Shown here piece by piece: positions 11,833 to 22,169 of a stretch of DNA of 64,000 nucleotides (positions within the stretch are counted from its first letter, which is position 1; each line of letters opens with the position of its first letter). Origin of the DNA: Pogona vitticeps (taxonomy: Eukaryota > Chordata > Lepidosauria > Squamata > Agamidae); contig NC_135783.1 in assembly GCF_051106095.1 (NCBI RefSeq), positions 195,622,947 through 195,686,946 on the forward strand. Reading direction: 5' to 3'. The position numbers and the translations under genes are program-made. The notes below the pieces were generated by a model. The model saw only the letters and a program-made list of their open reading frames with translations, was not told the origin of the DNA and did no database searches.

Positions 11833-11967
11833 TCTTAGAGCTGCAGAGCTGGAAAGGACCCTATAGAATACATTGAGTCCAGCCCCTGTCAAGGAGGCAC
11901 AGTGGGGAATCAGACTCCCAACCTCTGGCTCCATACCAGATGCCTAAATCACTGAGCTATCCAGTCA
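11833..11967 (-). repeat. tRNA-headed, CR1-tailed SINE
   Basis: Read on the minus strand the copy starts TGGATAGCTCAGTGATTTAG (tRNA A-box region), has a B-box-like GTCTGATTCCCC, then CCTCCTTGACAGGGGCTGGA. It ends in a stretch matching the CR1 3' end (GGGTCCTTTCCAGCTCTGCA). A tRNA head on a CR1 tail is the known layout of reptile CR1-mobilised SINEs. A duplication could not be defined. Confidence 0.7.
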
Positions 11968-12099
11968 GTGCCCAATATCAGGTTGTTAGTACAAGAGGTA
12001 ATTGTAAAGGAATATTTAAAAGCAACTGTGTCCAACACAGCAAATATTCTAGTCCATTCAGAAGATTAAAAGATTAAACACTCTTGGGCACAGTTCACA

Positions 12100-12318
12100 A
12101 GATAACTCAAGTAAGGCAGAGGTTAGGAATTCAATTTCCCACTGTGCTTCTTGTGAGTAGAGCCAGCCTGTGTTGCCTTGGGCAAGCTGCACCGTCCCAA
12201 AAGTGCTCCCCAGAAGAAGGGAAGGGTCAACCACTTTTGAGTACTCTCTACCTGGAAAACCCTGGAAAGGGTCGCCATAAGTCAGAATTGACAAGGTGGC
12301 ACATCATTATTATTTTTC
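12100..12318 (+). repeat. CORE-type SINE, 5'-truncated
   Basis: The sequence parallels 28984-29215: a B-box-like GGAATTCAATTTCCC, the MIR-like core phrase GTTGCCTTGGGCAAGCTGCA, then CCTGGAAAGGGTCGCCATAA with TCAGAATTGACAAGG at the end. The A-box side of the tRNA head is largely missing. Confidence 0.65.
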
Positions 12319-15300
12319 CATTGGATACAACAGTGTGTGAATTGTACAATATTAGTCACCTAGATGATGTGAAGCTTCCTGAGGGGAAATGTGTCAATAT
12401 AAACCAAATCGGGTAATTTGTGTGTTTCCAGAATGACCACAGAGCAGAGCAAAAAGCCGCTGGTCATCACTGGGACAGAGCAAAATCTCCACAGAACCCT
12501 TCACTTCAAAGTCTCCTCTGATTTTCTGGAGTGCTGGGCGGGGCCCCTGCGCTGGGCACACTGGGTTCCAGCCATGACTGGAAGCAAATGGGCAGCCACA
12601 CAGCTTAGAGGGAATGGTGCTTGTGTTAAACCCAGCATCCATGCATTGCAAATGGAACTGGAGAAACAAAGAGAAAAATGAATAAGATGAAAGAGGGGAT
12701 GCTCGTTACAGCTTTTCTTGCTGCAAAATTATTGGTTAAATCATCAAAGCCTTTACTGCACTTGATGATTTGACCAATAATCATGAGCAGCACTTATTTC
12801 AGATTCAGGGAACAGGAAGGAACAGGAAGGAAGGAGCCAGAGAGAAAGAAGAAGTGTAGAGAAGTTAGTGATGATCCCTGCGAATCACTCTTAAGAATAA
12901 ACCAGAGGTGACAGTGCCCATTGCATTTTAAGCCCCTCACTCATTCCCTTCCTGGTGGCTGCCATAGGAAACTGGCTGGGACCTTCTCTCCTGGGAGCTA
13001 GGGGGAAAACGAAAACAAGAGATTTTATTTAATAAGAAAATAACAGCATAAGAGAGCACTCAGCTCTGCACTCTCTTGCAGGCACCTTTCTGCCTTACCT
13101 GCACCATTGGGTCTATGACTTGGCCGTGCCATTGGTCTGAAATAGGTGTTTTGGAAAGGTGGGGATGCGCCTTTTGTATCTCTAAATGAAAGACCCAAAG
13201 CATAAAAGAGGCTCTCGGTCGCATAAATCGGGTTCTTACATGAAGTGCCAAAAGACAGCCTATAGAACATGAATGATTTGTGCTTCCAAACAAAGGGCAC
13301 ATGCAAGGTTTAGATTAGACATGGGATATTCGTATTTGTATCTCTGTTTTTGCCCTTTTCTTTCTTGAAGCATTTTTGCTGCCTGGGCCTGGCCTACCTG
13401 CTGGACTAGAAGAAAAGAGAAGGCATCAAGTGGTATCGGGGAGAGAAATCTTCCAGTATCCAAATACTGTAGATTTGGTTTTGATGTGACTCTGATTATA
13501 ATTTTCACTCCACTCTGGTGGAGTGAGTTCAAGAGGTGTCGGCACTGGGGTACATGTGGCTGGTAGGCAAGCTGAATGATGGAGACCATCCATTTGGCAA
13601 TGTGCTGGGAGGAAACCTGAAGGCCCTCAGAGGCCAATTATTCTTTCAGTCTCCTCCTTAATAATTACCAGAACTTCTAAATCATCACCTTGTGCTTGAA
13701 ACACTGGCAACATCTAGATTCAAAAGCAAAAGCAGCAACAAAGATCAAGTTCAGCAGATACTGAGCTTCGGCAAAGAAAGGTTCCTGATGCAGATGAGAA
13801 GAGGAAGGACCTCCATCCTGTGAATCATCAAAATCAAAGATATGAAATGTGAAGTCAAAGCCACCTCTCTCCAGACACATCTGCAATCAGTTCAAGGGCC
13901 AGTTCACTCATTAGTGCGACTGATCATCTGGATGTCTAAGCCCCTGTCAGATGTCCTCTCCCAAAGGTCAGAGGTTTCATCATGGCATTTGATTATTGGT
14001 ATATGTTACAAGCAATAGATACCTAGAAAACTTATTGCAGAAACAGTCCTGACAATTGCTTTATGTAGGAGAGAAGTGATTAACTGGTGAAAAAAGGTTA
14101 TGGGATTTTCCCTTGCTTAGTGTCTGTTTGTGAATGGCAGTGAACATAAAAGAGCATCTTGTAGACCATCTTGACTGCTGCCATGGGTGTTGTCAACATT
14201 CAGGATGCACGTTGTGATGTTACGTTTGGAGTCTTTTTTTCCTGCTGGCAACATGAGCATGATATTATTCAGCAATATTGGGCCATTTCCTGACATTTTG
14301 AATCATGGATATAGAAAAACAATATATCACGTTCATAAACAAGAGGTTTTTTTGAAAAATGGAATTTTCTGGCTATTTATAATGGAAATTTATAACAATT
14401 TCAAACTTCCCTCATGTAAAATTATCCAGTGCTAGAGGATCTCAGAAGATAAGCACATGGTCCATAATATGGTCAGGAGAATTGTCACTCTATTACTTTC
14501 TTTAAAGCAACCTTTTTTTTCACTCTTAAAAGAAAACCTTTTTTTACAGTCTGTTTCTGTAAACTTTCTCTCCAAATACCTCCAACCCCACCTACAAATG
14601 TATAAAATGATTCATTTAGTGAATCTCCTGCTGGCAAGCCTGTACTATGCATGCTCTGTCTTATAACAAAGTGTCTGTTTTTCCCTATTGAAAGGCCTTT
14701 TTAAGGATCAACATTTCAGCACCTGCAGCTTGGATTCTTTCCAAATTAAAAAAGAAGGTGGGACCAACCATTCTCTTTCAAGATAAGCAAGATGGGCCTT
14801 TTCAATTTATGCTATCTCTTTTAAATCTGAGGTTAGGTGTTGCCGATTTCAAGAAAGGGGCAGTTTTATATTTAAAAATTCATAACTTCAAAATCTTTTG
14901 TCAAAAAGTCCACAAATGTGACACAGAGCAAGAGCAGGGTGTCTGCTACATCTATGCCAGATTTGGTGCTGATCTGAAGCCCAGTGTCAAAGTTCTACTG
15001 TTTTCTGTTTGAGCTGCCCCTATTTTTAGAGTGCCCTCGTAGAATGTTGATTTGCTTTGCTGCACAATAACAGCCGTTGTCTCTTGCAGCTATAATAAAA
15101 CTCTGCTATATAACTCTTGCTGGCCACCTTCAGGTTATAGAATGCAATTCCCTGTGAGGCTAGGCTGGCTTACTCTCTTCTGGCCTTTTGGCAACAGGTG
15201 AAATTCTGACTTGTTCAGCAATTAGTAACCAGTTTTCCAGGTTCAGATGAAACAGGAATCAGAAGTTTCCTGGCTAGTTTATTCTTGCCATGATGTAAGA

Positions 15301-15899
15301 TGCAAAGGGGCTCATTCACATCTTAGCCCAAGAAATAATAATCAGAATTCAGGTAATTTATATTGCATTGCAGCATTATTATCTAGCACAACAACTGAAA
15401 GGTTTAATTGCTCTAACATAAGCATAGTTGAGATTTTTTAAGGAGCCAGTTTTACTAAAGCACTGTAGATCTAATGTGGGTGCCTTCGACTTTTTAAAAA
15501 AGCGCCTTACCTAACTGTTCTCTGGAATTCTTGGGATTTCACATGGGAAAGATTAAACCAAGTAAGAGAAACCTTACTTGGATCAGACAGGATTGGGTTC
15601 AAACCCCATTCCAGTCACCATGGATGTCTTTATATTAACATACATCTCTGAGGCAATCTGAAAATAAAGTGTAGACACTTGCCAGGGATGCAAGAACAGT
15701 ATGTAAATTTAGACCTCTAGTTGGCTATTTATTTTGTAAAAATATAATGCGGTAAATTGATCTGCCGCGCTTAGCCATGGGGCAGAATTCTCAAAGATGA
15801 TGGTCCAGGAAGAATGGGAAATTGTCAAATATGAATTCTGCACAAGTGAGTAATATTGCAGTTAACATGACTTCTGACTCATCCCAACTTTTTACCTAC
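12319..15899. other. Intergenic DNA without recognisable genes
   Basis: About 3.6 kb with no exon or assignable repeat. The one structural item is the hairpin at 12720-12791, listed separately. A purine-rich patch (GGAACAGGAAGG repeats) lies at about 12810-12850. Open frames here lack recognisable domains. Confidence 0.5.
12720..12791. ncRNA. Candidate pre-miRNA-like hairpin
   Basis: The 20-base arm ATTATTGGTTAAATCATCAA (12729-12748) pairs with TTGATGATTTGACCAATAAT downstream with a single G-U type mismatch, across a 14-base loop. Beyond a small internal loop, GCTGC pairs with GCAGC to close a 72-base hairpin. Size and shape fit a microRNA precursor. A tiny foldback MITE is equally possible. 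I do not recognise either arm as a known microRNA. Confidence 0.3.
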
Positions 15900-16399
15900 T
15901 ACGAGGGGGTGCTGACAAGTATTGAGCCTTTGCCAGAAAAAAATTGAGCTAGGAAGCTATAAATCGCAGGGTGCATTGGCCAATTTGTCTATATTCAATG
16001 GTGCAAAAATCATCTACCTATGATTTTAACTTATCTTTCAAGTTCAGGTCCAAAGTGAACATTTTTTCACTTTTTTTTTTCCTTTAAATGTTTGATTAAT
16101 TGATACTGTTATTATTTTCTGTTAGATTATTTTTATTTATTTATAATTGTATAAGTTATTTATTGTGGGTTAATTGATTGTTTGTATTTTTTTTTCTTTT
16201 CTCCTCTTTTCTTCTCCTTTGATATGGTTTGGAAGGCCTGCCTTCCCAGCGAGGGGCCCCAGAACATTTCTGTGATTACGGGTAGGGGGAGATATGGCGT
16301 TGGCTCCGTCTCTGCTCGTGTTAGAAGAACTAGGGACAGATGTTTAATGGCTGTTCCTTGTTCTGAGACGGAGACCAGCCCCCAGCATCGAGGTAGCCA

Positions 16400-17100
16400 G
16401 ACCAGCCAGCCTTCCACTCTACGCCTGGTGTTGTTGAACGCCAGGTCTGTATCCAATAAGGCCCAGGTAATTCAAGACCTTATCCTGGAGGAGGATACAG
16501 ACCTGGCTTGCATAACCGAAACTTGGATTGGCGGAGAGGGGGGTCCCCCTCTAGCTCTCATCTGTCCGCCCGGTTATGCTGTCCAACACCAGGGTAGACT
16601 GGAGGGTCGGGGGGGGGAGTAGCCATTGTCCATAAGTCCAGCTTGGAGGTCACTAGGCGCTCCTCGGTGATAAAGCCGGGTCTGGAGGCCCTCCACGTGT
16701 CTATCGGGGCCAGGGATGGTATTGGGATCTTGCTGGGCTACCGTGCTCCCCGCGACCCAGCCACCTCCCTACCGGAGCTGGTGGACTTCGTCTCCGCGGC
16801 ACTGTTGGGTTCCCCGAACCTTTTGGTGCTGGGGGATTTCAACGTGCATGCGGGGGCGGAGACCTCTGGTCCAGCTCTTGAGTTCTTGGAGACCATGGCC
16901 TTCTTGAACATGTCCCAACATGTCAACGGCCCCACTCACGTGGGGGGTCATACACTTGACCTGGTTTTTTCTACCAATGGGAGTGAGAGTGGTCCGATGG
17001 TGACTGACCTTGAGTCGGTACCCTTGTCATGGTCGGATCACCACCTAATAAAGTGTACCATTAAAATGGCTCTCCCCCCCCCGCAGGGAGCAGGGATCTA
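16400..17100 (+). pseudogene. L2 endonuclease domain (EEP family)
   Basis: The APE-like endonuclease of the L2 nicks target DNA to prime reverse transcription. Motifs in order are LNARSVSNKAQ near 16435, ITETWIGG near 16515 (catalytic Glu), GYRAP near 16736, LVLGDFNVHAG near 16821 (GDFN motif) and WSDHHLIKC near 17032 (the SDH motif). All expected catalytic residues are visible. The domain is divided between two frames by the 9-G run at 16609-16617, and a second shift in a 9-C run at 17074-17082 separates it from the downstream frame. Homopolymer shifts of this kind may be true decay or assembly error. Confidence 0.88.
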
Positions 17101-17105
17101 TTGTT

Positions 17106-19253
17106 ATGGTCCGCCCTCGAAGGCTACTGGATCCTGTTGGATTCCAGGATGCCATGAGAGGGGTTACGGCTGACCTGGCTGGCGCTCCTGTTGAGGCTCT
17201 GGTAGATGGCTGGTTTGCCGCTGCGACTAGGGCTGCTGACATGATCGCACCTAAACGCCCTCTCCGCCGCAGAGATCGCCCGGCTCCCTGGTTTAACCGG
17301 GACCTCCGGGCGAGGAAGCGGGTCAGGAGACGGCTAGAGCGCAGATGGAGAAGGGCCCCGACGGATTTTAATAAGATAGCTGTCAGGGTCGCTACTAACC
17401 TTTATCTAGCTAAGGTAAAGGCTGCTACTAGATCATACCTCGCTAACCGGATAAGCGAGGCGTCCAACCAGCAGGCGGAGTTATTCCGTATAGTACGCGA
17501 CCTCTCCGGAGTTGGTCCGGGCGATGGGCCTCCCCCTAGTTTCTCGCCGGACCAATTTGCAGCATTTTTTAAATCAAAAGTGGAGGCCATCCGCCGGGAC
17601 CTCTCTCCTTTTTTGAGTACAGTGAGTCGAGCTGAGATGTCCAGCGCTCCGTCTTGCCCGGTGATCTTGGACACCTTTCAGCCTGTTACGCCTGACACTG
17701 TCTCCAGGACGCTTGACCGCTGTCGTGCCACCACCTCCTCTTTGGACCCTTGCCCGGCCTGGCTAATCAAGGCAGCCAGGCCGTTAACAACGGAGTGGGC
17801 CACGGCTATTATAAATGGGTCTCTCCTTGAGGGCAGATTTCCATCTGCCCTGAAGGACACACTCATTAGGCCCATCAGGAAGAAACCTAGTTTGGCGGCG
17901 GACGAAATTGGCAATTACAGGCCTGTCGCCAATGTTTCCTTCCTTAGCAAGGTAGTCGAGAGGGTGGTGGCCGACCAGCTTCAGGCGCTCCTGGAAGAAA
18001 CAGATGCCCTGGACCCATTCCAGTCGGGCTTCAGGCCCCGCCATGGCACAGAAACGGCTTTGGTCGCCCTGTATGATGACCTACTGAGGGAGGCCGATAG
18101 GGGCAAAGTGTCCCTGCTGGTCCTCCTCGACATCTCAGCGGCCTTTGATACCATTGACCACGGTATCCTCCTGGGGAGGCTCTCCGAGCTGGGAATAGGT
18201 GGCCTGGCATTGTCCTGGCTCCGCTCCTTCTTGGAGGACCGTCCCCAGAGAGTTCAGCTTGGGGAGAGAGTCTCGGCCCCGTGGAGCCTCAATTGTGGGG
18301 TTCCACAGGGGTCGATTATCTCCCCAATGCTATTTAACATCTATATGAGGCCGCTGGGTGGGGTCATCAGGAGGTGTGGGGCTTCGTGTCACCAGTATGC
18401 GGACGACACGCAGCTCTACATCTCCTTTTTGCCAACTGCAGGAGAAGCCGTCCTGTGCCTCCAGCGCTGCCTGGAGACTATACTGGAATGGATGCAGGAG
18501 AACGGACTTAGGCTGAACCCGGACAAGACGGAAGTACTGAGGGTGGGCCCCCCCACAGTCCGGGATTTGGGAAACTCCCTCTCTTTTGGGGGGGTGACCC
18601 TCCCTGCAAAGGATGGGGTACGCAGCTTGGGGATCCATCTGGACCCGGTGCTCTCCATGGAGTCACAGGTGGCGTCGGTGGTCCGCACCGCCTTTTTTCA
18701 TCTCAGGCGGATAGCCCAGCTGCGGCCCTACCTGGAGGTGGGGGCGCTCACCACCTTAGTACACGCGCTCGTAATCTCGAGATTAGACCACTGTAATGCG
18801 CTCTACGTGGGGCTTCCTTTGAGGTTGCTGCGGAAATTACAGGTGGTGCAGAATGCGGCGGCCAGATTACTCAGTGGAGTGAAAAAATTCCAACATATTT
18901 CGCCCACTCTGGCCGCATTGCATTGGCTGCCCATCAAGTTCCGCATTGACTTCAAAGTGCTAATGCTTACGTATAAAGCCCTAAACGGTTTAGGGCCTCG
19001 ATATCTGGCGGAACGCCTTCTCCCACCAAGTTCTACCCGGGTCACACGGGCGAGCCAGGAGGTGAGGCTGAGGAGCCTAACGCCGAGGGAGGCCCGGAAA
19101 GAGAAAACAAGAAATAGGGCCTTCTCGGCGGTCGCTCCTCGCCTGTGGAATAATTTACCTCCTGGTATTCGCGGAGCTCCCTCGCTGGGCACTTTTAAGA
19201 ATCTACTAAAGACCTGGATGTTTCGGCAGGCCTTCTCACCAGATTACTTCTGA
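17106..19253 (+). CDS. L2 LINE reverse transcriptase ORF
   Basis: An open frame of 715 codons covers the rest of the L2 ORF2: a linker (about residues 1-210), reverse transcriptase (about 220-500), and the C-terminal region typical of L2/CR1 elements. RT signposts are NYRPVANVSFLSKVVERVV (near residue 272), GFRPRHGTETAL, LLDISAAFDTIDH (catalytic Asp), GVPQGSIISPMLFNIYM, and HQYADDTQLY near residue 430 with the YADD active site. The C-terminal phrases LQVVQNAAARLLSG and ALHWLPIKFRI mark the L2/CR1 clade. The annotated ATG is probably internal, since the true protein starts upstream with the endonuclease. The YADD and Asp residues are intact, so the copy is young or was recently active. Confidence 0.92.
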   Translation: MVRPRRLLDPVGFQDAMRGVTADLAGAPVEALVDGWFAAATRAADMIAPKRPLRRRDRPAPWFNRDLRARKRVRRRLERRWRRAPTDFNKIAVRVATNLYLAKVKAATRSYLANRISEASNQQAELFRIVRDLSGVGPGDGPPPSFSPDQFAAFFKSKVEAIRRDLSPFLSTVSRAEMSSAPSCPVILDTFQPVTPDTVSRTLDRCRATTSSLDPCPAWLIKAARPLTTEWATAIINGSLLEGRFPSALKDTLIRPIRKKPSLAADEIGNYRPVANVSFLSKVVERVVADQLQALLEETDALDPFQSGFRPRHGTETALVALYDDLLREADRGKVSLLVLLDISAAFDTIDHGILLGRLSELGIGGLALSWLRSFLEDRPQRVQLGERVSAPWSLNCGVPQGSIISPMLFNIYMRPLGGVIRRCGASCHQYADDTQLYISFLPTAGEAVLCLQRCLETILEWMQENGLRLNPDKTEVLRVGPPTVRDLGNSLSFGGVTLPAKDGVRSLGIHLDPVLSMESQVASVVRTAFFHLRRIAQLRPYLEVGALTTLVHALVISRLDHCNALYVGLPLRLLRKLQVVQNAAARLLSGVKKFQHISPTLAALHWLPIKFRIDFKVLMLTYKALNGLGPRYLAERLLPPSSTRVTRASQEVRLRSLTPREARKEKTRNRAFSAVAPRLWNNLPPGIRGAPSLGTFKNLLKTWMFRQAFSPDYF

Positions 19254-19400
19254 TTTTTTATCTTTTATTGTTTTTTACTTTTATCTGTTTTCTAATTTGT
19301 TGTTCTATTTTTATTGTATTCTTCCCTGTTGTAAGCCGCCTAGAGTAGTCCTTCGCGACTAGATAGGCGGGATATAAATAAAATAAATAAATAAATAAAC

Positions 19401-20430
19401 ATGGCAGCACCTCCAGAAAAGTTCAATGTGGAAGAGCATAGGACCATATTCAAGTTCCTGTTTCTCCAAGGGAAAGGTGCAAAGCAGATCCATGATGAAA
19501 TGTCACAAACTATGGGTGACATATGTAACAGTTAAACATCGGGTTGTCAAATTTAAAACTGGCCATTTCGGTGTGGAAAGTGAGAAACCCAGTGGAAGGC
19601 CTGTTTCTGCCTCTGTGCCTGCAAATGTGAAAGCCATCCATTACATGATCATGGAGGACCACCGAATGTCAGCCAAAAGTATTGCTATATATGAGAATAT
19701 CATGTGAGAGAGTTGGTGCCATTATCCACAATGGAAATGAGAAAGCTGGCAGCAAAGTGGATCCCCAAACTTTTGACAACCGAACAAAAGAGGAAACTTG
19801 TGGAGTTATCGGTGGCTGTTTTGGACCATTTTGCAAGAAATGAGTCAGATTTCCTGGGCAAACTGGTAACTGGTGAGAGACATGGATCTACTGTTACGAT
19901 CCTGAAACAAAGGAACAGTCTAAGGAATGGAGGCACAGTGGTTCCCCCAGGCCACAGAAGTTCCAAATGCAAAGGTTGGTGCAGAAGCAAACGGCAACAG
20001 TTTTTTGGGATAAGAAGGGAGTTCTGCTGGTGGACTACCTCCAACAAGGTTCAATCATCAATGCAAAATATTACTGTGCTTTATTGAAGAAATTGATGCA
20101 AAACATCAAGGAAAAACGTCGAGGAAAGCTCTCCAAAGGTGTTATCCTGTTGCATGACAACGCCTCATCACACACTGGAGGTGAAACAATGGCAAAACTG
20201 ACATCCTTAGGCTTTCAAGTGATGCCCCATCTCCCTATTCTCCCGACCTGGCTCCTTCTGACTATTATCTGTTCCCCAAGCTCAAAAAACACCCAAAGGG
20301 ACGATTTGGGGGTGTTCTGGAAGCAACTAATGCTGCAAATGAGTGGTTACACCAGCAGTCGGAAGAATTTTATTTGCAGGACAGATGTCGCAAGTGCATT
20401 GACTTCCTGGGGGAATATGTAGAACAGTGT
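19401..20430 (+). pseudogene. Mariner transposase remnant
   Basis: The transposase starts MAAPPEKFNVEEHRTIFKF at 19401, directly after the L2 tail, and shows the helix-turn-helix start typical of mariners. It shifts frame or stops several times: a stop at 19533-19535, with later pieces at about 19540-19707, 19710-19900 and 19960-20260 in different frames. Of the catalytic triad, the first Asp region reads TGERHGS instead of a TxDETW-like motif. LLHDNASSHTG (near 20155) and SPDLAPSDYYLF (near 20242) keep the second and third Asp positions. It is dead as a protein, and older than the L2 that interrupts it. Confidence 0.85.
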
Positions 20431-20496
20431 GGCAGTTACAGCTTCCTATCTCATTTTTTTTCTGGAAAAGGCTCAATACTTATCAGCACCCCCTCA

Positions 20497-21830
20497 TATA
20501 TGGTGACTCTAATCTCTTCTCAAGATGTTTCCACTTTTATGTCCTTTACAGAAACTAATAATCAAGACTGCTGCTTTGCTCTTATAACAATCTTTCTTGT
20601 TGCAACGTTTATTACAGCTACTGTTCAGTGATGCTAGTGCATTCAGCCCTGCCGCATTGTCTGAAAGTTTGACATGTTCACCTGTGGGTCTTTTACACAA
20701 ATGGGCAACTTAAAGGGGAAATAATGGGGTGAAAATTGTGATTTTCTAACCCCACCCTATCATAGGAGTACCTTTTTGTGCAACACTTTGGAATACAGTA
20801 TCGTTTCTGGAAAAGGTGAGGATTACACCACCTGTTTACTGGCAAACACTGCATGATCTACTTCTTTATGAGATAGACTTAAAGGGTAATCACCTCTCTT
20901 TCCTGAGTGGCTGTGTTTTTCCTGGAGATCCAGATGTTTTGGAGACAAAAATGATAAAGGTCATTGGAAATATTCAATATACATCCCCACCTTTTGTCCA
21001 AGAAACTCTAGTCAGAAATGTACCTGTTCCACCAGACTGCTGTGTTAATGTTCTTGTGATGAAGTCTTGCTCGTGCAGAATTCCAAGTGGGGGAATCCAT
21101 ATTATTTCCTTGAAAGCCTCAATGTATAAACAATTGAACCATGACAGGTACTGTATTTCACTTCAGCCTTTACTACCCTTTCTTCAGTACTGGCCCTGCC
21201 ATCTTAAATTTCACTTTGGCCCTGTTAGAATTCAGATGTCTCAACAAAAACAGACCTTCAACCTGTCTCTTCGTACACATACCTTTGACACAGGGGAGTA
21301 CAGCAGAAGAGGTAGTACATGCTCTTTTATTACAACTATGTAGCCTCATTCATTCTGAAGCGACAGGAATTGTTAGAGTGTAAAACTGTCAGTAAAAGGG
21401 ACGTGGATGTACAAGTGCAGAAAATAGCTCTCATTAACTTGAAGATTGCTGTTATGTTTTATGAAAGCTTTAAATACTGACAATTTGTCTTAGGCACTTA
21501 CTTCAGTCAGTCCAGCGCCTTTTTTGACTACACATAGGAAAGATAATTGACAAAGATAAAAGGCAACATCAGTTTTCAATCCATTCTCCAAACCTAGTGA
21601 TATCAAGCAGCAGTTTGAACCAGAAGGCAATGAGACTCATTCATATCCATGCTTACTAGTGGCAAATGAATGGGGAAGATTCATCACCTTCCAGACAGGC
21701 ATCGTGCGTCAGTTACAGCAAATAAAGAAAAGTGAACAAATCATGTTGCACCTCAAAGACTAATGCAATTTTGTCATAATTCCTAACAGGCCAGAATACA
21801 CTGCAGATGCAAAAAATTAGGAAGAGATGT
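20497..21830 (+). other. Intergenic DNA with one 175-codon open frame
   Basis: No known gene or repeat. An open frame of 175 codons runs 20816-21343 on the plus strand, from ATG (MRITPPVYWQTLHDLL) to TAG. It has no recognisable domain, no repeats and no flanking splice or promoter evidence. The length is somewhat unusual for AT-rich intergenic DNA but can arise by chance. Confidence 0.35.
21725..21775. repeat. Short dispersed-repeat fragment
   Basis: CAAATCATGTTGCACCTCAAAGACTAATG resembles, in short phrases such as CACCTCAAAGACTAA, the repeat at 36735-36985 and 53790-53975. It is too short to classify. Confidence 0.35.
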
Positions 21831-21897
21831 GTGTAAGCCGCCTAGAGTGGTCGAAATGACTAGATAGGTGGGGTATAAATACAATAAATAAATAAAA
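21831..21897 (+). mobile_element. L2 3' end fragment
   Basis: AAGCCGCCTAGAGTGGTC, ACTAGATAGGTGGGGTATAA and an (AATA)n tail match the 3' end of the L2 at 16062-19397. Only the last ~65 bases are present. Confidence 0.85.
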
Positions 21898-21929
21898 GTA
21901 TCCCTAGCACAAAGAGAAAGTGTACTTGG

Positions 21930-22165
21930 TTGTTGTGGGTTTTTTGGGCTCTTTGGCTGTGTTCTGAAGGTTGTTCTTACTAATGTTTCGCCAGTCTCTG
22001 TGGCCGGTATCTTCATGTCCATTGTCATGGACCAGAGCACAAAATGCTGTCCTCTGAAGATGCCGGCCACAGAGACTGGCGAAACGTTAGGAAGTAACAA
22101 CCTTCAGAACACGGCCAAAGAGCCCGAAAAACCCACAACAACCATTAGATCCTGGCCGTGAAAGC
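21930..22165. repeat. Long inverted repeat (foldback), class unknown
   Basis: The left arm at about 21933-22014 (from GTTGTGGGTTTTTTGGGCTC to GTGGCCGGTATCTTC) returns as the reverse complement at about 22056-22140 (GAAGATGCCGGCCACAGAG to AAACCCACAACAA). About 40 bases lie between the arms. I recall the arm as a widespread squamate and turtle repeat, but the class is unsettled. Possible sources are a Penelope-like element or a foldback DNA transposon. Confidence 0.65.
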
Positions 22166-22169
22166 CTTC

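Larger units (their letters stand above)
16062..19397 (+). mobile_element. Near-full-length L2 LINE
   Basis: A 3.3-kb LINE of the L2/CR1 superfamily, ending in GATAGGCGGGATATAAAT and a (TAAA)n tail, inserted inside a mariner. It encodes endonuclease then reverse transcriptase in one ORF2-like region. The frame is interrupted twice, at a 9-G run (16609-16617) and a 9-C run (17074-17082), and otherwise open for about 2.8 kb. GC content is much higher than in the host flanks. No ORF1 is recognised in the first 120 bases. Its 3' end is shared with fragments at 21831, 28077, 29221, 47735 and 48629. Confidence 0.93.
15902..20496 (+). mobile_element. Mariner element split by an L2 LINE
   Basis: The left end GGGGGTGCTGACAAGTATTG (from 15905) is matched by its reverse complement at the right end (CAATACTTATCAGCACCCCC, up to about 20493). 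TA lies on both sides (15900-15901 and 20497-20498), the mariner target. Mariner sequence occupies 15902 to about 16061 and 19398-20496; the L2 at 16062-19397 sits just before the transposase start. The ends still match at roughly nine bases in ten. Removing the L2 leaves about 1.26 kb, the usual mariner length. Confidence 0.9.

Noticed and set aside
11833-11967. tRNA gene
   Set aside because: A- and B-box-like sequences are present, but no cloverleaf or anticodon arm could be drawn and the head is fused to a CR1-type tail.
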